Positions 12,207 through 24,373 are shown, counted from the stretch's first letter. The stretch is DNA of 64,000 nt from Sipunculus nudus (GCA_026874595.1 CM049311.1:11375676-11439675), one strand, 5' to 3'. Numbers and translations are program-made. The notes: generated by a model not told the origin, from the sequence alone.

Positions 12207-14290
12207 ACGATTATCATTCATATTTATTTATAACTCTTTAATCTTTGCCCACACCCGTGATATATTTATGTTGCTGAACAAGCAGTTCCGAATAATTAGA
12301 AAGCTTAGGGATAAATTCACCTCGAGACAGCTGCTCAAAATGCCAACAGAAAAAAATATAAGGTTGCATCAGCTTTATAAATAGTGTAGGTTTAAGCTTG
12401 CGTTAGAAGCATATATACATTTTTCAGCAATGATTGCGTATCCTCTGCATATAGCGAACCGTTTTGGCGTAGCACACTGAGTCGTAGTAATGTATCAGTG
12501 TAGTGATGTGGCATGTATTGTTTACATCACTAACATTATCACTTATACATAATGACATGTAGTCCAAATATAATCTTTAGGTTATAGTTTGGCCCTACGG
12601 ACAAAAGAAATCTAATTACCAGTTGAACCAGTTCTGGAATTTCCTGAGAAAAGTACCTGAGTTACTTTATTGATTAGGTAAACTATTGTTCATAAATGAT
12701 AGGAAACCATGGTTTTAATGTGCTAAAATGAGCAGTTCTGCACAACGCCAACAAAGATATTAACATCACCAGTGGATATTAGCAGGGATAGTCTCGTGTT
12801 ATAGAAGGAGCATTCTAAAGATTCCCGCTGATATAGGGAACCAGGACAAGATACTAATGATATAATGCATGGAACGTTGTAATTGATGCATTCCGAGTTT
12901 TTTCCACCAAAAAGTGTTTTAACAACAAATGCAGGAATCAATAAATCCCTACCTTTAAACAAAACTTCATTAAACAAGTGTTTGCTTTCTCAAACATCAC
13001 CAGCTGCTATGTAGGCACACTTTAACATCAAATAATTACAGTTTGTTTTTTTATTGACAAGCATGTTTTGGGTTATCGCAGGCACGGAAGGTACATGAGG
13101 TGCATTTACGCCAAAGAGTGCATTGACAAAACATTAAGCCATGCATTTTAATTGGCCATTAACACACACCACATTATGTACCTATCGAATGTCAGACATT
13201 AATGTGGTTTTATTTCATTTATATAAGAGATCATGTGCACAACCTTGTCCCTTGCTGGCTTTATATTAAGACAAACGACGTATACTCTACATGCGGGAAA
13301 TGTATTCAAAATATACAAAACAGAAACGAGTCTTAAATGTGGAATTTTTGGAAGTTTGAAAAATGAACCAATGAACATACTCTTTACATTGTCGCTATCA
13401 GTCCTATTTGCTACATGGATAAAGAGCATTTCACAATAACCTCACACTTTTATGAAAGTACATATCTATCATTTTATTTTTCCCAATCAAGGTGTGGCTC
13501 TTTTCGTATTTTAAAGCTACAAAATCCCAGATCCCTTCACATCACGATATTTTATGTTGTGATATTGCTAAAAACCGTACTAAAGGCACTATGGTTGCTA
13601 GATCATGTAGCGAAATCGAATATCACGTGTCCTTAAAAGCTTCTGGCCATATAAATAAAAGCAACGAACAGACTCTCATTAAGCTTTGTAGCAAGGCAAA
13701 TGTTATCTATTATGCTCATGTCTCCGTATAAATATTTAGTGGGTACCAGTGTCATACAATCAAAAAAATATTTCCCGCCATGTACATTATTTCAGTAATG
13801 TATTATTAAGGAGTGGCTCTGTCAAAATGGATTCAGATTTGTTGTTGATTTACAAACTGGTATGCATTTCAAATTAGATATAAAAAGGCTGTTATCCCAA
13901 TTATTTTTTACAGATACATTTATTTTTACTATCATCAAGGTCATAGGTACTGCCACGGAGTAAGTCCAAATAGGGAAAGGATTTGTGCACTAAAGAAGAC
14001 TCAGGTAAATGAGCAAACCATTGGTAACCCTTTGAGTTTGAAGATCAAGCGTGTCCATTAATTTTTTTCATTGGAATGTAAATATTTGATCCGGCTTATC
14101 ACAGGCAATTGGGGTAGATTTGCCTCTAAAATAATTAGACGTACGTATCATGGTGGCTACGAATCTTATAGCAAATATTTCAAGCATCTTTAATTAAGAG
14201 ACGCCTTAAAGGAGGAGTTTCTCTCTACATTTGTTAATATTTAAAGGGGTAACCATTAAACTTTCAATTATTTATGTGTATTATTCATTT
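12204..14290. other. Intergenic, upstream of the first intact receptor
   Basis: No gene was recognised. The part nearest the receptor (14220-14296) is pyrimidine-rich and ends in a splice-acceptor-like CAG, described separately. Confidence 0.4.
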
Positions 14291-14296
14291 TACCAG
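14270..14296 (+). promoter_or_regulatory. Candidate 3' splice site before receptor 14326
   Basis: A T-rich tract runs into TTTTACCAG, ending at 14296, 29 nt before the start codon. This matches the animal splice-acceptor pattern. It would mean the single coding exon follows a 5' UTR intron or receives a trans-spliced leader. This is inference from pattern only. Confidence 0.4.
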
Positions 14297-14325
14297 AATC
14301 AATCGCAAGCTGCATTGCTAGCACT

Positions 14326-15228
14326 ATGGTTGCAGAAAACGTCACAACCTCTCCTGCTGGTGTTGGTTTTATGAATAAAGGATTTGGTCAGAACATCTGC
14401 GAACACAGTGTCACAAAATACATCTCAGCTTTTATCGTCCCTTTCATCCTGGTTTTGAACGTCGCCAATGTTTACGTCCTCTGCAGAATCGGTGGTCTTT
14501 GGAAACAAGCATACGCTATCGTAATAGCTCTTTCCTGTACTGATATATTGATTGGTCTTGTCATCATATTGAAGTTTGTTGAAGTGAACAGTCAATATTA
14601 CCACATCATCAGGAATGACATTGGGCTTGTGGTATACGTGGCATCTTCACAATATATCTTGGTAATTGCAATAGAGCGTTACATTTGTATAGTATTTCCA
14701 TATCATTACGAGCGTTATGTAACGAGGAAAACAATTGTGCTCTTCATTTGGTTTCCTTGGATGATAACCTCTGTCGAATTAATAATCATGCATATCATGG
14801 GCTACGTCTTGCCGCTCCCAGATCAATATAAAATAGAGATACCCGCTCAGGTGATATATTGGTTAACTGGATTGGTTATCATGTGCATGTATTCCCACAT
14901 ATTGGCTATAGTCTTCAAACAGGCCAGAAGAATAAGGGACACAAGTGTGTCCTCACCAGCTACTGAAGGGAAGTACAGTGCTGAAATTAAGGCAACTAAA
15001 TCCTTGGGTGGCATAGTTTTTGCTTATTTTATAACCTGGTCTCCTTTTGCTATACTACAGATAACTACACGCGGTGAGTTTCATGGAGAGCCTTGGGGAA
15101 CTCTCTATTGCCTTGCCGAGTGTCTGGGACAGTCTAATTCTGCCATAAATGTTGTTGTTTATGGTTTGATGAACAAGGAGATGAAAAGTCGATTCAAAGA
15201 ACAGTTCTCCTGCAGTCGCAAGAACTGA
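14326..15228 (+). CDS. Intact rhodopsin-class (class A) G-protein-coupled receptor, group A
   Basis: A 300-residue single-exon 7TM receptor for the plasma membrane; the ligand is unknown. TM segments lie at about 33-55, 64-84, 98-120, 136-158, 172-197, 227-247 and 257-281. Key residues are N45 in TM1 (here LN instead of GN), the LSCTD motif with D73 in TM2, ERY at 117-119, WFPW in TM4, KATK at 222-225, TWSP at 237-240 and NSAINVVVY at 271-279. NPxxY has lost its proline. No cysteine lies at the head of TM3 or in extracellular loop 2, so the usual disulfide is absent. N5 is a glycosylation sequon. The tail is short and basic. The first ATG follows a splice-acceptor-like site. An AATAAA lies at 15564. 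Its closest relative here is the relic at 51217. It resembles lineage-specific orphan or chemosensory receptors of marine invertebrates. Confidence 0.93.
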   Translation: MVAENVTTSPAGVGFMNKGFGQNICEHSVTKYISAFIVPFILVLNVANVYVLCRIGGLWKQAYAIVIALSCTDILIGLVIILKFVEVNSQYYHIIRNDIGLVVYVASSQYILVIAIERYICIVFPYHYERYVTRKTIVLFIWFPWMITSVELIIMHIMGYVLPLPDQYKIEIPAQVIYWLTGLVIMCMYSHILAIVFKQARRIRDTSVSSPATEGKYSAEIKATKSLGGIVFAYFITWSPFAILQITTRGEFHGEPWGTLYCLAECLGQSNSAINVVVYGLMNKEMKSRFKEQFSCSRKN

Positions 15229-15563
15229 TGTTGATGGTTTACGGTTTTTGGCAGCTTAGCTGTCAGTTATTAAAGTTATATACACTACTATTGTAATGTA
15301 GTTTATTTGGCAAGCATTTTATACTGTCCAATAGAGAGTAGAAGACAATTCAGGAGTAATTTTTGGAACTCAATTTAGACTGAAATTCCTTCTCTCTTCT
15401 TGGCAATGCCTGATACAATGTAAAGGCATTTGTGATGTTCGACGGACAAAATAACTATATATAAATGTTAAACTGTCATTGAAAGGAATATTAACACACA
15501 AGTAAAGTGTGCATTGATTGTGTATGTTTCTATGTTGTAAAGCTTGTGAAACTATGTATGAAT

Positions 15564-15569
15564 AATAAA
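15564..15569 (+). promoter_or_regulatory. Candidate polyadenylation signal
   Basis: AATAAA lies about 335 nt after the stop of receptor 14326. The hexamer is common in AT-rich DNA, so support is weak. Confidence 0.25.
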
Positions 15570-16082
15570 TATACTTTAAATATCTATTATTTAAATGCTG
15601 CTCTGTGCAATTTCCGTATTTTGGGCGTTTGTGAGTACACATCTAAAAGTACATGTGTAAACAAGTCTTTGATCTCTGGTGGGATCCTCGCAGGATGTCC
15701 AAAAAGGAAAAGTAATTGAATCTTAATAGAACTTCAGAGAGTTGCTCTGAAGTCATAAAAGACTTCTCTTATCTAATCTTATATCTAGCCCTCTGCATTC
15801 AAGGCAGTATATCACTAATCACATGGTTACCATTTTGCTCATTCAGTATACGGTGATACCTACACGTCATTTTCCTACCTTTAAAAAGAATCCAAAAGGT
15901 CTTTGGGCTTTTCAACTTGTGATGATTTGGGAAATTTATGTTGTAAAGTTGAACCGATACGATTGAAAGAAGATACTAATAGATTACATTGACCGTAGCA
16001 GTGTAGCCGGCCCATACTTACCTACGATTAGAGATTGACGTTAGTCATTGTGATGTGGTGGGTCAGTGCTACATAGCATCTC
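15570..16082. other. Intergenic, no gene seen
   Basis: No recognisable coding or repeat content beyond short chance open frames. Confidence 0.4.
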
Positions 16083-16084
16083 GT

Positions 16085-16154
16085 ACAGGTATTCACGACC
16101 TTTTCTTCCAGTTACGTCCACAACTGGTGGGGACATACCAGGTCTGGTTCACAG
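16085..16154 (+). repeat. Dispersed repeat, copy 1 (pairs with 20796-20866)
   Basis: About 70 bp containing 'tccacaac-gg-gggga' and 'cataccag-tctg-t-cacag' match 20796-20866 in the same orientation with roughly 75-80% identity by eye. It is probably a fragment of a mobile element of unknown class. Confidence 0.6.
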
Positions 16155-17060
16155 TGTATTTTGCACCATGTCGATAGAATTTAGTTTGGTTTCATACTCG
16201 GTACAGTAAGGTAGCATAGTCATGGTTATCTGCTATAGGATACATTGATTCTGAATGGAAATAGAACTTTCGACAAACTTGTGACGTCAGGAACCGGAAC
16301 ACCAACTGGAACGACTGTCCGGACAAGAGCTGGACCGCTTTGAGTGAGGAACTTCTCCTGGAAAAGCTGCAAGCAGTCCAATCGGCTAGTCTGCTTTTCT
16401 TCGGCGAGCCTTGCGGGGCTGTAGCATCATAGTGTACAGACAGTCCAATCTGAGTGACCGTCTTCTGATGCTCTGTGCAGCAATGTAGAGACTGTAGTGA
16501 TGTTTGCCGTTGGACGGGCAATAAGGATCGTTTGGAAACTCCCAGTAACAGGCTAGCGACTTCGGTTAGACGCTGAAATATAATGGTGCTGAGATTCACT
16601 AGTGAGAGGTTACTCGGTGTCCGACCCAGAGAGATATAGTTCATTACAGCTTAGATAGAAGGAGCCAATGACAGAGGGCTCTTACTGGAGCTCCATTTTG
16701 ATCCATGGACTAGTAACGTTTATTCCGCAGTGAAAACCGTTAGTAAGAAATGACCATCAGTGTTATTTAGTGATTTGAGGTGTTGAGTGAAGAAATGGAT
16801 TACGCCGAGGACCATGCGAGGTCTATGCGAGGGATCATGTGTCTTCGGGCAGCAGAGTGAGGGACTATGTTCACGTGAACTATTGCATAGGAATTTGTTT
16901 GATACCTGGATTTTAATACTTGTATTGTTGACACCCCCAGTGATCTGTGAGAACCTCATTTATTATATTATATATTTTTGTTAACGTACAACTGTCTTTT
17001 ATTGTATTTGGAGAGTACATAGCGTGAGTGTAATCTCAGGTCTTCCTGTTGTTTTGACTG
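16155..17060. other. GC-richer block of unknown nature
   Basis: This stretch has clearly higher GC than its surroundings. It contains a 150-codon open frame on the minus strand (16644-16192) that is rich in serine and leucine and matches no family I know. It follows directly after the dispersed repeat at 16085. It could be a mobile-element body, a non-coding exon or chance. Serine, arginine and leucine richness is what GC-rich random frames often show, so I do not call a protein. Confidence 0.35.
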
Positions 17061-18514
17061 ACTGAAAAGAACCTAGAAGTTCACATCCCCTGTGGTGTGA
17101 CAAAGGTTTAATGCAATAACTTCAGTAATACATAATATATGATAAATATTGTCTGAATAGTTTGCTAAGACGTAGGGATGCCATATTTTATCCATTTAAA
17201 ATTGTAAAATTGTCTTCATTTTAATGTTTTAAGATTATAGTACAGAACCCTAAGCTTATTTTGGGATCGTATTATTATAAATGATTAACATAGGAGTGTG
17301 CTGAATACCGCTTATCTGGTTTTGAATTTTCTGTGATATATACGTTAACCTTTTAAAGAAATGGGAAAAGTATTCTACCTAATTAAAAAAAAAATCAGCA
17401 ATCTTTTATTTCTTCGAACCATTTAAAAGCGCATTTTAGTGGTCCCGGATATACAAACAGTAGTGGTGTCACATTCATAAGAGTTTCTGCTATATTGTAA
17501 ATATTTTATCACTAACCCATGATATTACAGAAACGTATGCAATGCACAACAGTTTATTTCATGGAAGTTTCTGTGAACTCATGATAAATTTACAAACCCG
17601 TTCCCTAATATCAAATGCTTACCAAAATTCTTGAAAGAGTCAATTGTCTTTATCATCATCATAAACATTTGCCACGTCCAATAGCTTTCCCCCATTCTTA
17701 CCTTTTATATATTTCACTAGTGATCTGCATTTTAAGGAATGCATGTTTCCGCCTTGCAGGGATCCCTACTTTGGGATGTTCAAAACCCCACGTTTGCCCT
17801 ATTAATAGGTTCATTAGAGCATAAATAAATCTACGTTTATGAACATTCCTTGATGAAATTTCTGAATCCGGATAACATGCTGGATCAACACCAAACTCTA
17901 AACAATCCATTGGCCCATTCCCGAAATTGCCTAAAAATTTGTTCATAACATGCGTAATGTTGAGAGGAAAGACACACGGACTAACAGAGATGAACGCGTA
18001 CCCTAATGGTTGCACCCGGGCTGGGATTTTTTTTTATATCGGGCAGCCTTATTTTAATTTGGGCTCCATAGGAGACCTCTATTGTTTTGTTCTCTGGGCA
18101 AACCACTACTTGGCCGTGACAGCCCGACTCAGTAGGCATTGATAATTAAGCTTGGAATACTACTTAAGTCATGGTGCAATCAGTACCAAGGTATGCATCG
18201 CAGTAAATTCAAGCAAGTTGCATTCATATTGTGGTAAAACCACCCATAAACCTAACATTATGCTACGGATTATTATTCAACACAAGAGAATACCTGTGAA
18301 CTCACAACCCCAAAATAAAACCCCGTCTCTATGGTAACGAGTCATTTTCTCCACGCCTGCAAGTTGCCTGTGTCCTGTAATCTGTGCGAGCCATGATTGT
18401 GGTCATGCGATCATAAATTCAACAAACATGCCAAGGGATTAACCATTATGGTGAGTTAAAACGGAACTTTTCTCGCTAATGTTTGGTGTTTTAGGAAAGT
18501 ATTTTATTCATTTA
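17061..18514. other. Intergenic, no gene seen
   Basis: No coding match. Overlapping open frames on both strands at 17615-18142 are short and featureless. Confidence 0.4.
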
Positions 18515-18612
18515 TTCAACCCATTTATCTATTTCACCGCCCTTTGCATTAAGAGATGTCTATATTACTGAAAAACAATGGGATCAATGAAAAAGTTTCT
18601 GTTAGGAAGATT
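18515..18612 (+). repeat. Receptor-associated dispersed element, copy 1
   Basis: About 100 bp reading roughly 'caacccatttatct' ... 'caccgcc-tttgca' ... 'aagag-tgtct' ... 'aatg--atcaatgaaaaa'. It recurs at 22463-22562 and, more diverged, at 39687-39788. Each copy lies near a receptor locus. Here it is about 300-400 bp before the 18900 relic. Confidence 0.7.
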
Positions 18613-18899
18613 TTGTGTACTTTACAGTCACACAGAGGGGACGGGATACTGTTATCTGTATATACTTTATACGGCTGTTTAAAGACACAGGAACAAATAG
18701 AAATTCACAGAATGATATCTGGGCATAAAACCCAGTGGAACATTGAGAATACAAAATAATAAACGCCATTTGTAAGATGTTCGGACAAATTAGAACAAAT
18801 TCCAATCCGATCAGATAACGTGAAAAAAGGTTAAGTAAATGATGAAGGGAAACAGTCCAGTTATTCTTCTCGCAAAGTTGATTAACAGTTCCTCTTAGG

Positions 18900-19800
18900 A
18901 TTACACCAACGCTATACATGTAAGACGGGTCACTTCTTTGTGTATCGTTCATCTAAATGTGATTGGAAATGTTATCACAATCATAGCAGTGGCATACTTT
19001 AAACCGCTGTAGACAAAACCTAATGCGCTGGTCGAAGCTTTGTCCTGCACAGACCTGTGCACTGGAATAACAATGTTGACTAGGACTTTTGCACCGAACG
19101 ATAGTACAATGTTTATATATGTATCAGAAATGGTGAAAGTATCATGCAGTATGGCTTCATCAAGCTATATACTTATCATTGATGTTGAGCCTTAAGTCTG
19201 CATAGCATATCCATTTAAATACGAGATCGTTATAACAGTGAGGACAATGAGGCTCCTTATAGCATGTCCTTGGATATTCGCAACATTTTTCATGTCAGTT
19301 GTGTTTGAATTAACATTCGTGTTGGAACCAGAACATGTTGTTTTTGTCTCTCTTATTGGAAACAGCTTTTATTTCATCGAGGGTTGATTATATGTATTCT
19401 GTACACACGGATCATGGTCGTAGTGTACAAGCAAGCGAATGACATCCGGAGTACAACGATTAACTCAAGTGAGACCCATGAAGGATACTTGATCGAGAAG
19501 AAGGCAACTGTAGCTTTAGGGCACGTTGTGCTCGCATATCTAATAGTATGGACAACTATCAGTATTTTGAGATTCTTGCATGGTGACAATATCACTGGTA
19601 GTGGTACGTTCCTAGCTTGTGAGGCGGTGTTAATTTTGTTTTAAATGTGGTGTTGTACGCGTGGAAGAATACACAACTGAAGAAGGCATACAGAAAGCTC
19701 CTTTGTTGCACTCCTGGAAGACCATTTCTGGCAATATACTTTGTGCCTGGGTGTTTTAATTACGTTTCTAATTCAAATTCATTTTATAATACTCCGTAGA
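18900..19800 (+). pseudogene. Relic of a rhodopsin-class receptor, group B
   Basis: Follows the intact receptor at 38094-38978 through most of its length, with stops and frame changes. TM1 is near 18950-18995 (NVIGNVITIIAV). The TM1-TM2 loop and TM2 follow, with TKPNALVEALSCTDL preceded by an in-frame TAG. Then come a TM3 remnant with the ERY site destroyed, TM4, and TM5-TM6 from 19384 in one frame (VVYKQANDIRST, KKATVALGHVVLAYLIVWTT). TM7 lies at 19600-19660, where a frameshift breaks CEAV from VLYAWKNTQL near 19640. The TM6 motif is damaged too (WTTI instead of WTPL). It probably makes nothing. The start is approximate because the N-terminus is unreadable. Confidence 0.85.
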
Positions 19801-20795
19801 AGGGTTTATTGAAACAATACGTCTGGTTAGAGTTTATGTAATTGTATTACAATGAACACAATTTTAATACCAAAGCCTTTATATGAAATATATGCATATT
19901 TCTTATTAATCTACCAGTATTTAAAGATTTTTCCTTATGAATTAAAGATGTTCATCTTTTATCTTTTATTTCCTACATAAAACCGCGACACTTTTTTTCC
20001 ATCCGTGTGCCCCAGGATGTATTTGCATCACATATTATATATGATAGTTGATATAGGTCACCTGACTGATGGAACGTTGTTCAGCTATAATTACCAAACT
20101 GACCTAAACTTACAAAGTGCATCTATTGGTAATTGAATACCATTATATGTATAATAGGTCAAAAGGCCTTGGGCCTGCTATTAACGGATCGATATTTCTG
20201 AACCGTATGCTTAACTACAAGTAAACATTAGTGGGTGATCTGCCAAATTACAGCAATCTCATAGATGAGGTTTGTGCCTTGACCAGATAAGTAACACATC
20301 ATCGGTGCTTATATTGGACATGGCCTGGAATTAATCTACAATCTTCAATAGCGAATCACATATTTATTTTTATGAATGTTTGTGACGTCAAAACTTGTTT
20401 TCAGCTTTGATACATCTGATAGAGAGCTACAGCGAGTTCGAATATGGATGACTTTGATGAATTTTTCATGGTCACGAAGGCGATCATGCCAAAATAATTT
20501 TAACGCAATAACTTGAAAAGATTTTGACGAAGAGTCACAAAACCTGCAGCATTGCAGCATTGATACTGTTCATGAAGGGTTAGGTAGGGTTTGCACATGG
20601 ATGACCTTGACGCATTTTTTCAAGATCGTACAGGCCATAAGACCAAAACGAAGTTAACTCAATAACGTGAAAAACAGCCGCCAAACTTATAGCATTTGTA
20701 TAATTAATTAAGTGTAGGTCGAGTTAAAATGTGGATGACCTTTAAAGGTCACAGAGGCATCTAGGTGGTTGGCATTGCCCCATCTCATATTTCAT
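19801..20795. other. Intergenic, no gene seen
   Basis: Between about 20420 and 20760 a phrase like 'gatgac-ttgac-catttttcaag' returns two or three times ('atggatgactttgatgaattttt', 'atggatgaccttgacgca'), suggesting a worn repeat. No gene was seen. Confidence 0.4.
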
Positions 20796-20866
20796 ACAGG
20801 TTTCCAGAACCCTTTTTACCAGGAACATCCACAACAGGCGGGGAACATACCAGATCTGTTCCACAG
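20796..20866 (+). repeat. Dispersed repeat, copy 2 (pairs with 16085-16154)
   Basis: Same orientation as the copy at 16085. The flanks do not match beyond it, so only this core is shared. Confidence 0.6.
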
Positions 20867-21983
20867 ATCAACGTTTTCTTGTTATAATCTGTTAGATGAA
20901 CAATGCCGGATCATTCTTGATTCAGTCAAGTGTATATATATTTTCCTAAAAAAAATGACAACAGGAAAGATTTTGATCAAACAACTGTAAATCATTATTG
21001 GACTATTTTACACTCAAATTTGTTAAATTAATGTGTTTGATTGACAAATATAAACATATAAAGTTTAGTTCGAGAACATATTAAGGGTACATAGGTATGT
21101 TACGGTTAGTTGTTGCTAAAAGATAGAGTTGTAAACATGTTAAACATAAGACTGCTCAAACGTGGATGCTGTTTGATTGCTTTTCTCCACATTCTTCATT
21201 CTGCAAACAGCTTTAGCCAAAGCCTTTGGTTAGGAGTAATCCATTGTGACACTAATTAATTTATTCTTAAACTTTGCCAATACATTTTGAAAATGGCATG
21301 ACATGGATACATATCTAACGTCATTAGTCACATTTCTAGCTTGCAGGTTATGTAAAATATCTTTTATGATAATCAGATAATCCTTGTTTCAGAAGCAAAA
21401 GAACAGGACTTAAAATACCTATTTTGTTTCATCTGGACTACAACAATTTATTAAGCATCATAATTCCTTGCTCTCGTAGTCTGTACTCGTAACACCATTG
21501 TCTTCAGTATTCCTGCCCGGTGGGTTGGTCCGCCGCCCATGTATTTTTTCATAAATGTACGAGCAAAATTACTGAGTCGTTGTTGGGGCTCAGAGCATGC
21601 ATGATCCAGATGTGTTGTGAATTCGGTGTATGAGCCTTAATAGTTTTGGAGCATATATCTAATACTCAGTGTTGCGTAGGGTTTCCCCTCTCATATTGTT
21701 TTGTATATATGTATGTTTAATGCAAATTTTAATCAATAGCACCAAGCACATCTGAAACATCACCACCATTTAGTTAAGTAATCATTTCATTATAATCGTT
21801 TGTACAAGTTTAGTTCTCTTGTAAGCACATGTATCTGGTCACGTTTAGGTATGAAGTAAAATTTCTGTATATTCTTCTATCTGTTTCGTGTTTTTGATTG
21901 TACGCTTTATGTCCAAGGGTCTGGATGTATTTACCGTTTCTTAGATATACATGTAATAGCACGAGCCTCAGACTATCGTGACA
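20867..21983. other. Intergenic, no gene seen
   Basis: AT-rich spacer without recognisable content. Confidence 0.4.
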
Positions 21984-21992
21984 ATATATATA

Positions 21993-22050
<58 letters not shown>
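21984..22050. repeat. (TA)n microsatellite
   Basis: Almost pure TA repeat with one TTTA interruption. A second, longer tract follows about 150 bp later. Confidence 0.95.
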
Positions 22051-22052
<2 letters not shown>

Positions 22053-22200
22053 AAATGGCGATTGTTGTGGCGGCATATGGAGATTAGTTCCGATCTTTGG
22101 TTTCGACTATTGTCATTAGCAGCGCAAAGAACACTTATGTAAGAACACAATAACATGCTCTATAAACAGTATCCAGCACTTTAGCTGGAATTGATATAAT

Positions 22201-22202
<2 letters not shown>

Positions 22203-22258
<56 letters not shown>
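22203..22258. repeat. (TA)n microsatellite
   Basis: About 28 TA units ending in a short GT run. Open frames of repeated Ile-Tyr across it are artefacts. Confidence 0.95.
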
Positions 22259-22262
<4 letters not shown>

Positions 22263-22462
22263 GTGTGTGACGGCGCTTGGACAATTTTGTTCATTAAACG
22301 TTAAAAATGTTTGAATACATGACTTTTGCTGTTTAGTGTTCTTGCCGAGGCTCTGGATATATTGACACATAATAATAACAACATAATGCAAGCTATATTA
22401 ATGTCTCAAATTCCGCTGTGTTGAATTATTTTTAATCAATCCTTCCAATATGTTACATTTTA

Positions 22463-22562
22463 CCAACCCATTTATCTAATACACCGCCATTTGCATTTAA
22501 GAGGTATCTTGATTACGGAAAGGCAATGGCTTCAATGAAAAATCCGTTTGGAAGCTTTCATG
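22463..22562 (+). repeat. Receptor-associated dispersed element, copy 2
   Basis: The best match to the copy at 18515-18612, with small indels. It lies about 0.94 kb before the start of receptor 23501. Confidence 0.7.
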
Positions 22563-23500
22563 GATCGGCTTATTGTTTTCTGTATATGTTACAGTCAATG
22601 TGGAAAATGAGTCAATTGGTAAATTGCCTGAAATTTTCAGTCAAATTACATATTGCCTGAATCAATCAGTGAAATGTGTGAAATATTTTTCTAAATATTA
22701 CATTTACACTTCAATTCTACTAACAAGAGCTCTGACGATAAGGATGAACCAAAAACGACAAATCCTCTATTTACAATAACCCTTAATTCCTATGTTGCTT
22801 TTGCTAAACTGATAGGAATTGTTCAATGCGAACGTTTCACCCAAAATGATGGGTTAATATTAAAATAGAGCGTCTCTTCTGGGCTTTCAGTATTATACAT
22901 ATACCGTTTCGGTCCCTGGATTTAATGTTCCTAGCGGGAAATTGATTTTCTTGTATTAACGACGAATGAAAGTTAAATCATAGGTTTTAAAAAACGAAAG
23001 GTACTCCCCTTTCATGCACACCTTATCGTACCCGGTATGAGGATCCGGATAAATACTTTGAAAAGTCGATGATGCAATTATATGTCTAATGGCTAATGGC
23101 CAAATTCTTACTATTATGGCCTGCGTTATTGAAACCTGATTCTTGCATTTGTAATGATAAAATTCATTATGGATTTGTTCTTACAAATATTATTCCATAC
23201 CCTATCTCTCAAATGTTGTGATTCTATCAATGATTGGTGGTCGGTTTTTACATAATTTACATTCTAACGAGGCGGTCAGCTGTTAATTTGAGATCACCCA
23301 TTGAATATATGAACAATGTATGATGTCAATAAAGAAAAAAAAAAAGGCTGGAAAAGCACTATTAGCAGATCAATTTGCCAGAGCTTCCTGGCAATTTTAA
23401 ATCATTTGGCCATTAACGAGGGGAGAATTGAACAAGCTTTGAATCTCATTGCGCAAACCAAGAAGGGTTCTTAATTAGAAAAAAAGTGAAAAGAAAGAAG
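22563..23500. other. 5' flank of receptor 23501
   Basis: No coding match. A CCATTAAC sequence at 23410 resembles motifs upstream of the two other group C genes at 57287 and 60958. An A-rich run lies at 23334-23346. Confidence 0.4.
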
Positions 23501-24373
23501 ATGCTACGTAATAATTCCTCAATCTACACCAACGATTCCATTCTGGCGTTCTGTGAGTCTACATCTGATTTCCAGTTTATTTTTTCATTCATAGTGATCC
23601 CTATAATTTTTATAGGGAATATAGTGAACATAGTGGCAATAGCCAAGTTTTATTGGCTACGCACAAAGTCAAATGCCCTTATATGTGCATTGTCTTTCGC
23701 TGACATATGGGTAGGCTTGATCAGCCTAGTGTCTCTTTTATCTTGCAAGATAACATATAGACCACATGTGTGGCCTATTCTTGATTCGACAAGAATGTGG
23801 ATTAATAACGTTGCTTCAAGAGGACTTCTTATGATCGCGGTGGAACGCTATGTATATATCATACATCCCTTCAAATATCTACGTTTCATGACAAATACGA
23901 TGATTGGAACAATGATTGCTTTTCCGTACGTTTATTCAGCAATTACATCTACCATGACAGAATTACTATACCATTATTCAGTGATCGAAAATATATATAT
24001 TATGACTTTAGAAAACATTTTATATTTCGCTGAGGGATTTATTCTTGCGGCACTATATGCAAAAATCCTCTGCGCTATTTACTCGCACGCAAGGCGAATA
24101 CGCGAAGTTAGCTTAGCGGAGGAAACCTCGAAAAAATCCGAATTGAAAGCAACCAAGATGCTTGGCCTGGTAGTCCTGGCCTATTTCTTAATCTGGACCC
24201 CTTCAACAATATTGGAAAACATTGGCAATACCCAGAACTCAGACATTTTGAATATCCTGAGATCCTTGGCTTCTGATATGGTTCTCATAAACTCTTCTAT
24301 TAACGTCTTCATTTACGCAGGTGGGAGTTCAGATTTCATGAGAGCATACAAGCGAATTTTCTATTTCAAATAG
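23501..24373 (+). CDS. Intact rhodopsin-class (class A) G-protein-coupled receptor, group C
   Basis: A 290-residue single-exon receptor. I chose the ATG at 23501, not the upstream GTG in the same frame, because group C relatives at 57287 and 60958 start at the equivalent codon. N-terminal sequons lie at N4/N5 and N11. C18 in the N-terminus and C82 after TM2 are kept in group C and could replace the missing TM3-loop 2 disulfide. Other landmarks are GN at 39-40, W52 in loop 1, ALSFAD with D68 in TM2, RGLLMIAVERY with ERY at 115-117, HPFKY, ELKATKMLG at 214-222, IWTP at 231-234 and NSSINVFIY at 264-272 (NPxxY without proline). The C-terminal tail is very short. AATAAA lies at 24586. This is the only undamaged group C member here. 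Ligand unknown. Confidence 0.93.
   Translation: MLRNNSSIYTNDSILAFCESTSDFQFIFSFIVIPIIFIGNIVNIVAIAKFYWLRTKSNALICALSFADIWVGLISLVSLLSCKITYRPHVWPILDSTRMWINNVASRGLLMIAVERYVYIIHPFKYLRFMTNTMIGTMIAFPYVYSAITSTMTELLYHYSVIENIYIMTLENILYFAEGFILAALYAKILCAIYSHARRIREVSLAEETSKKSELKATKMLGLVVLAYFLIWTPSTILENIGNTQNSDILNILRSLASDMVLINSSINVFIYAGGSSDFMRAYKRIFYFK

Noticed and set aside
16192-16644. 150-codon minus-strand open frame as a gene
   Set aside because: Composition fits a chance frame in GC-richer DNA, with no family resemblance and no start or splice support.
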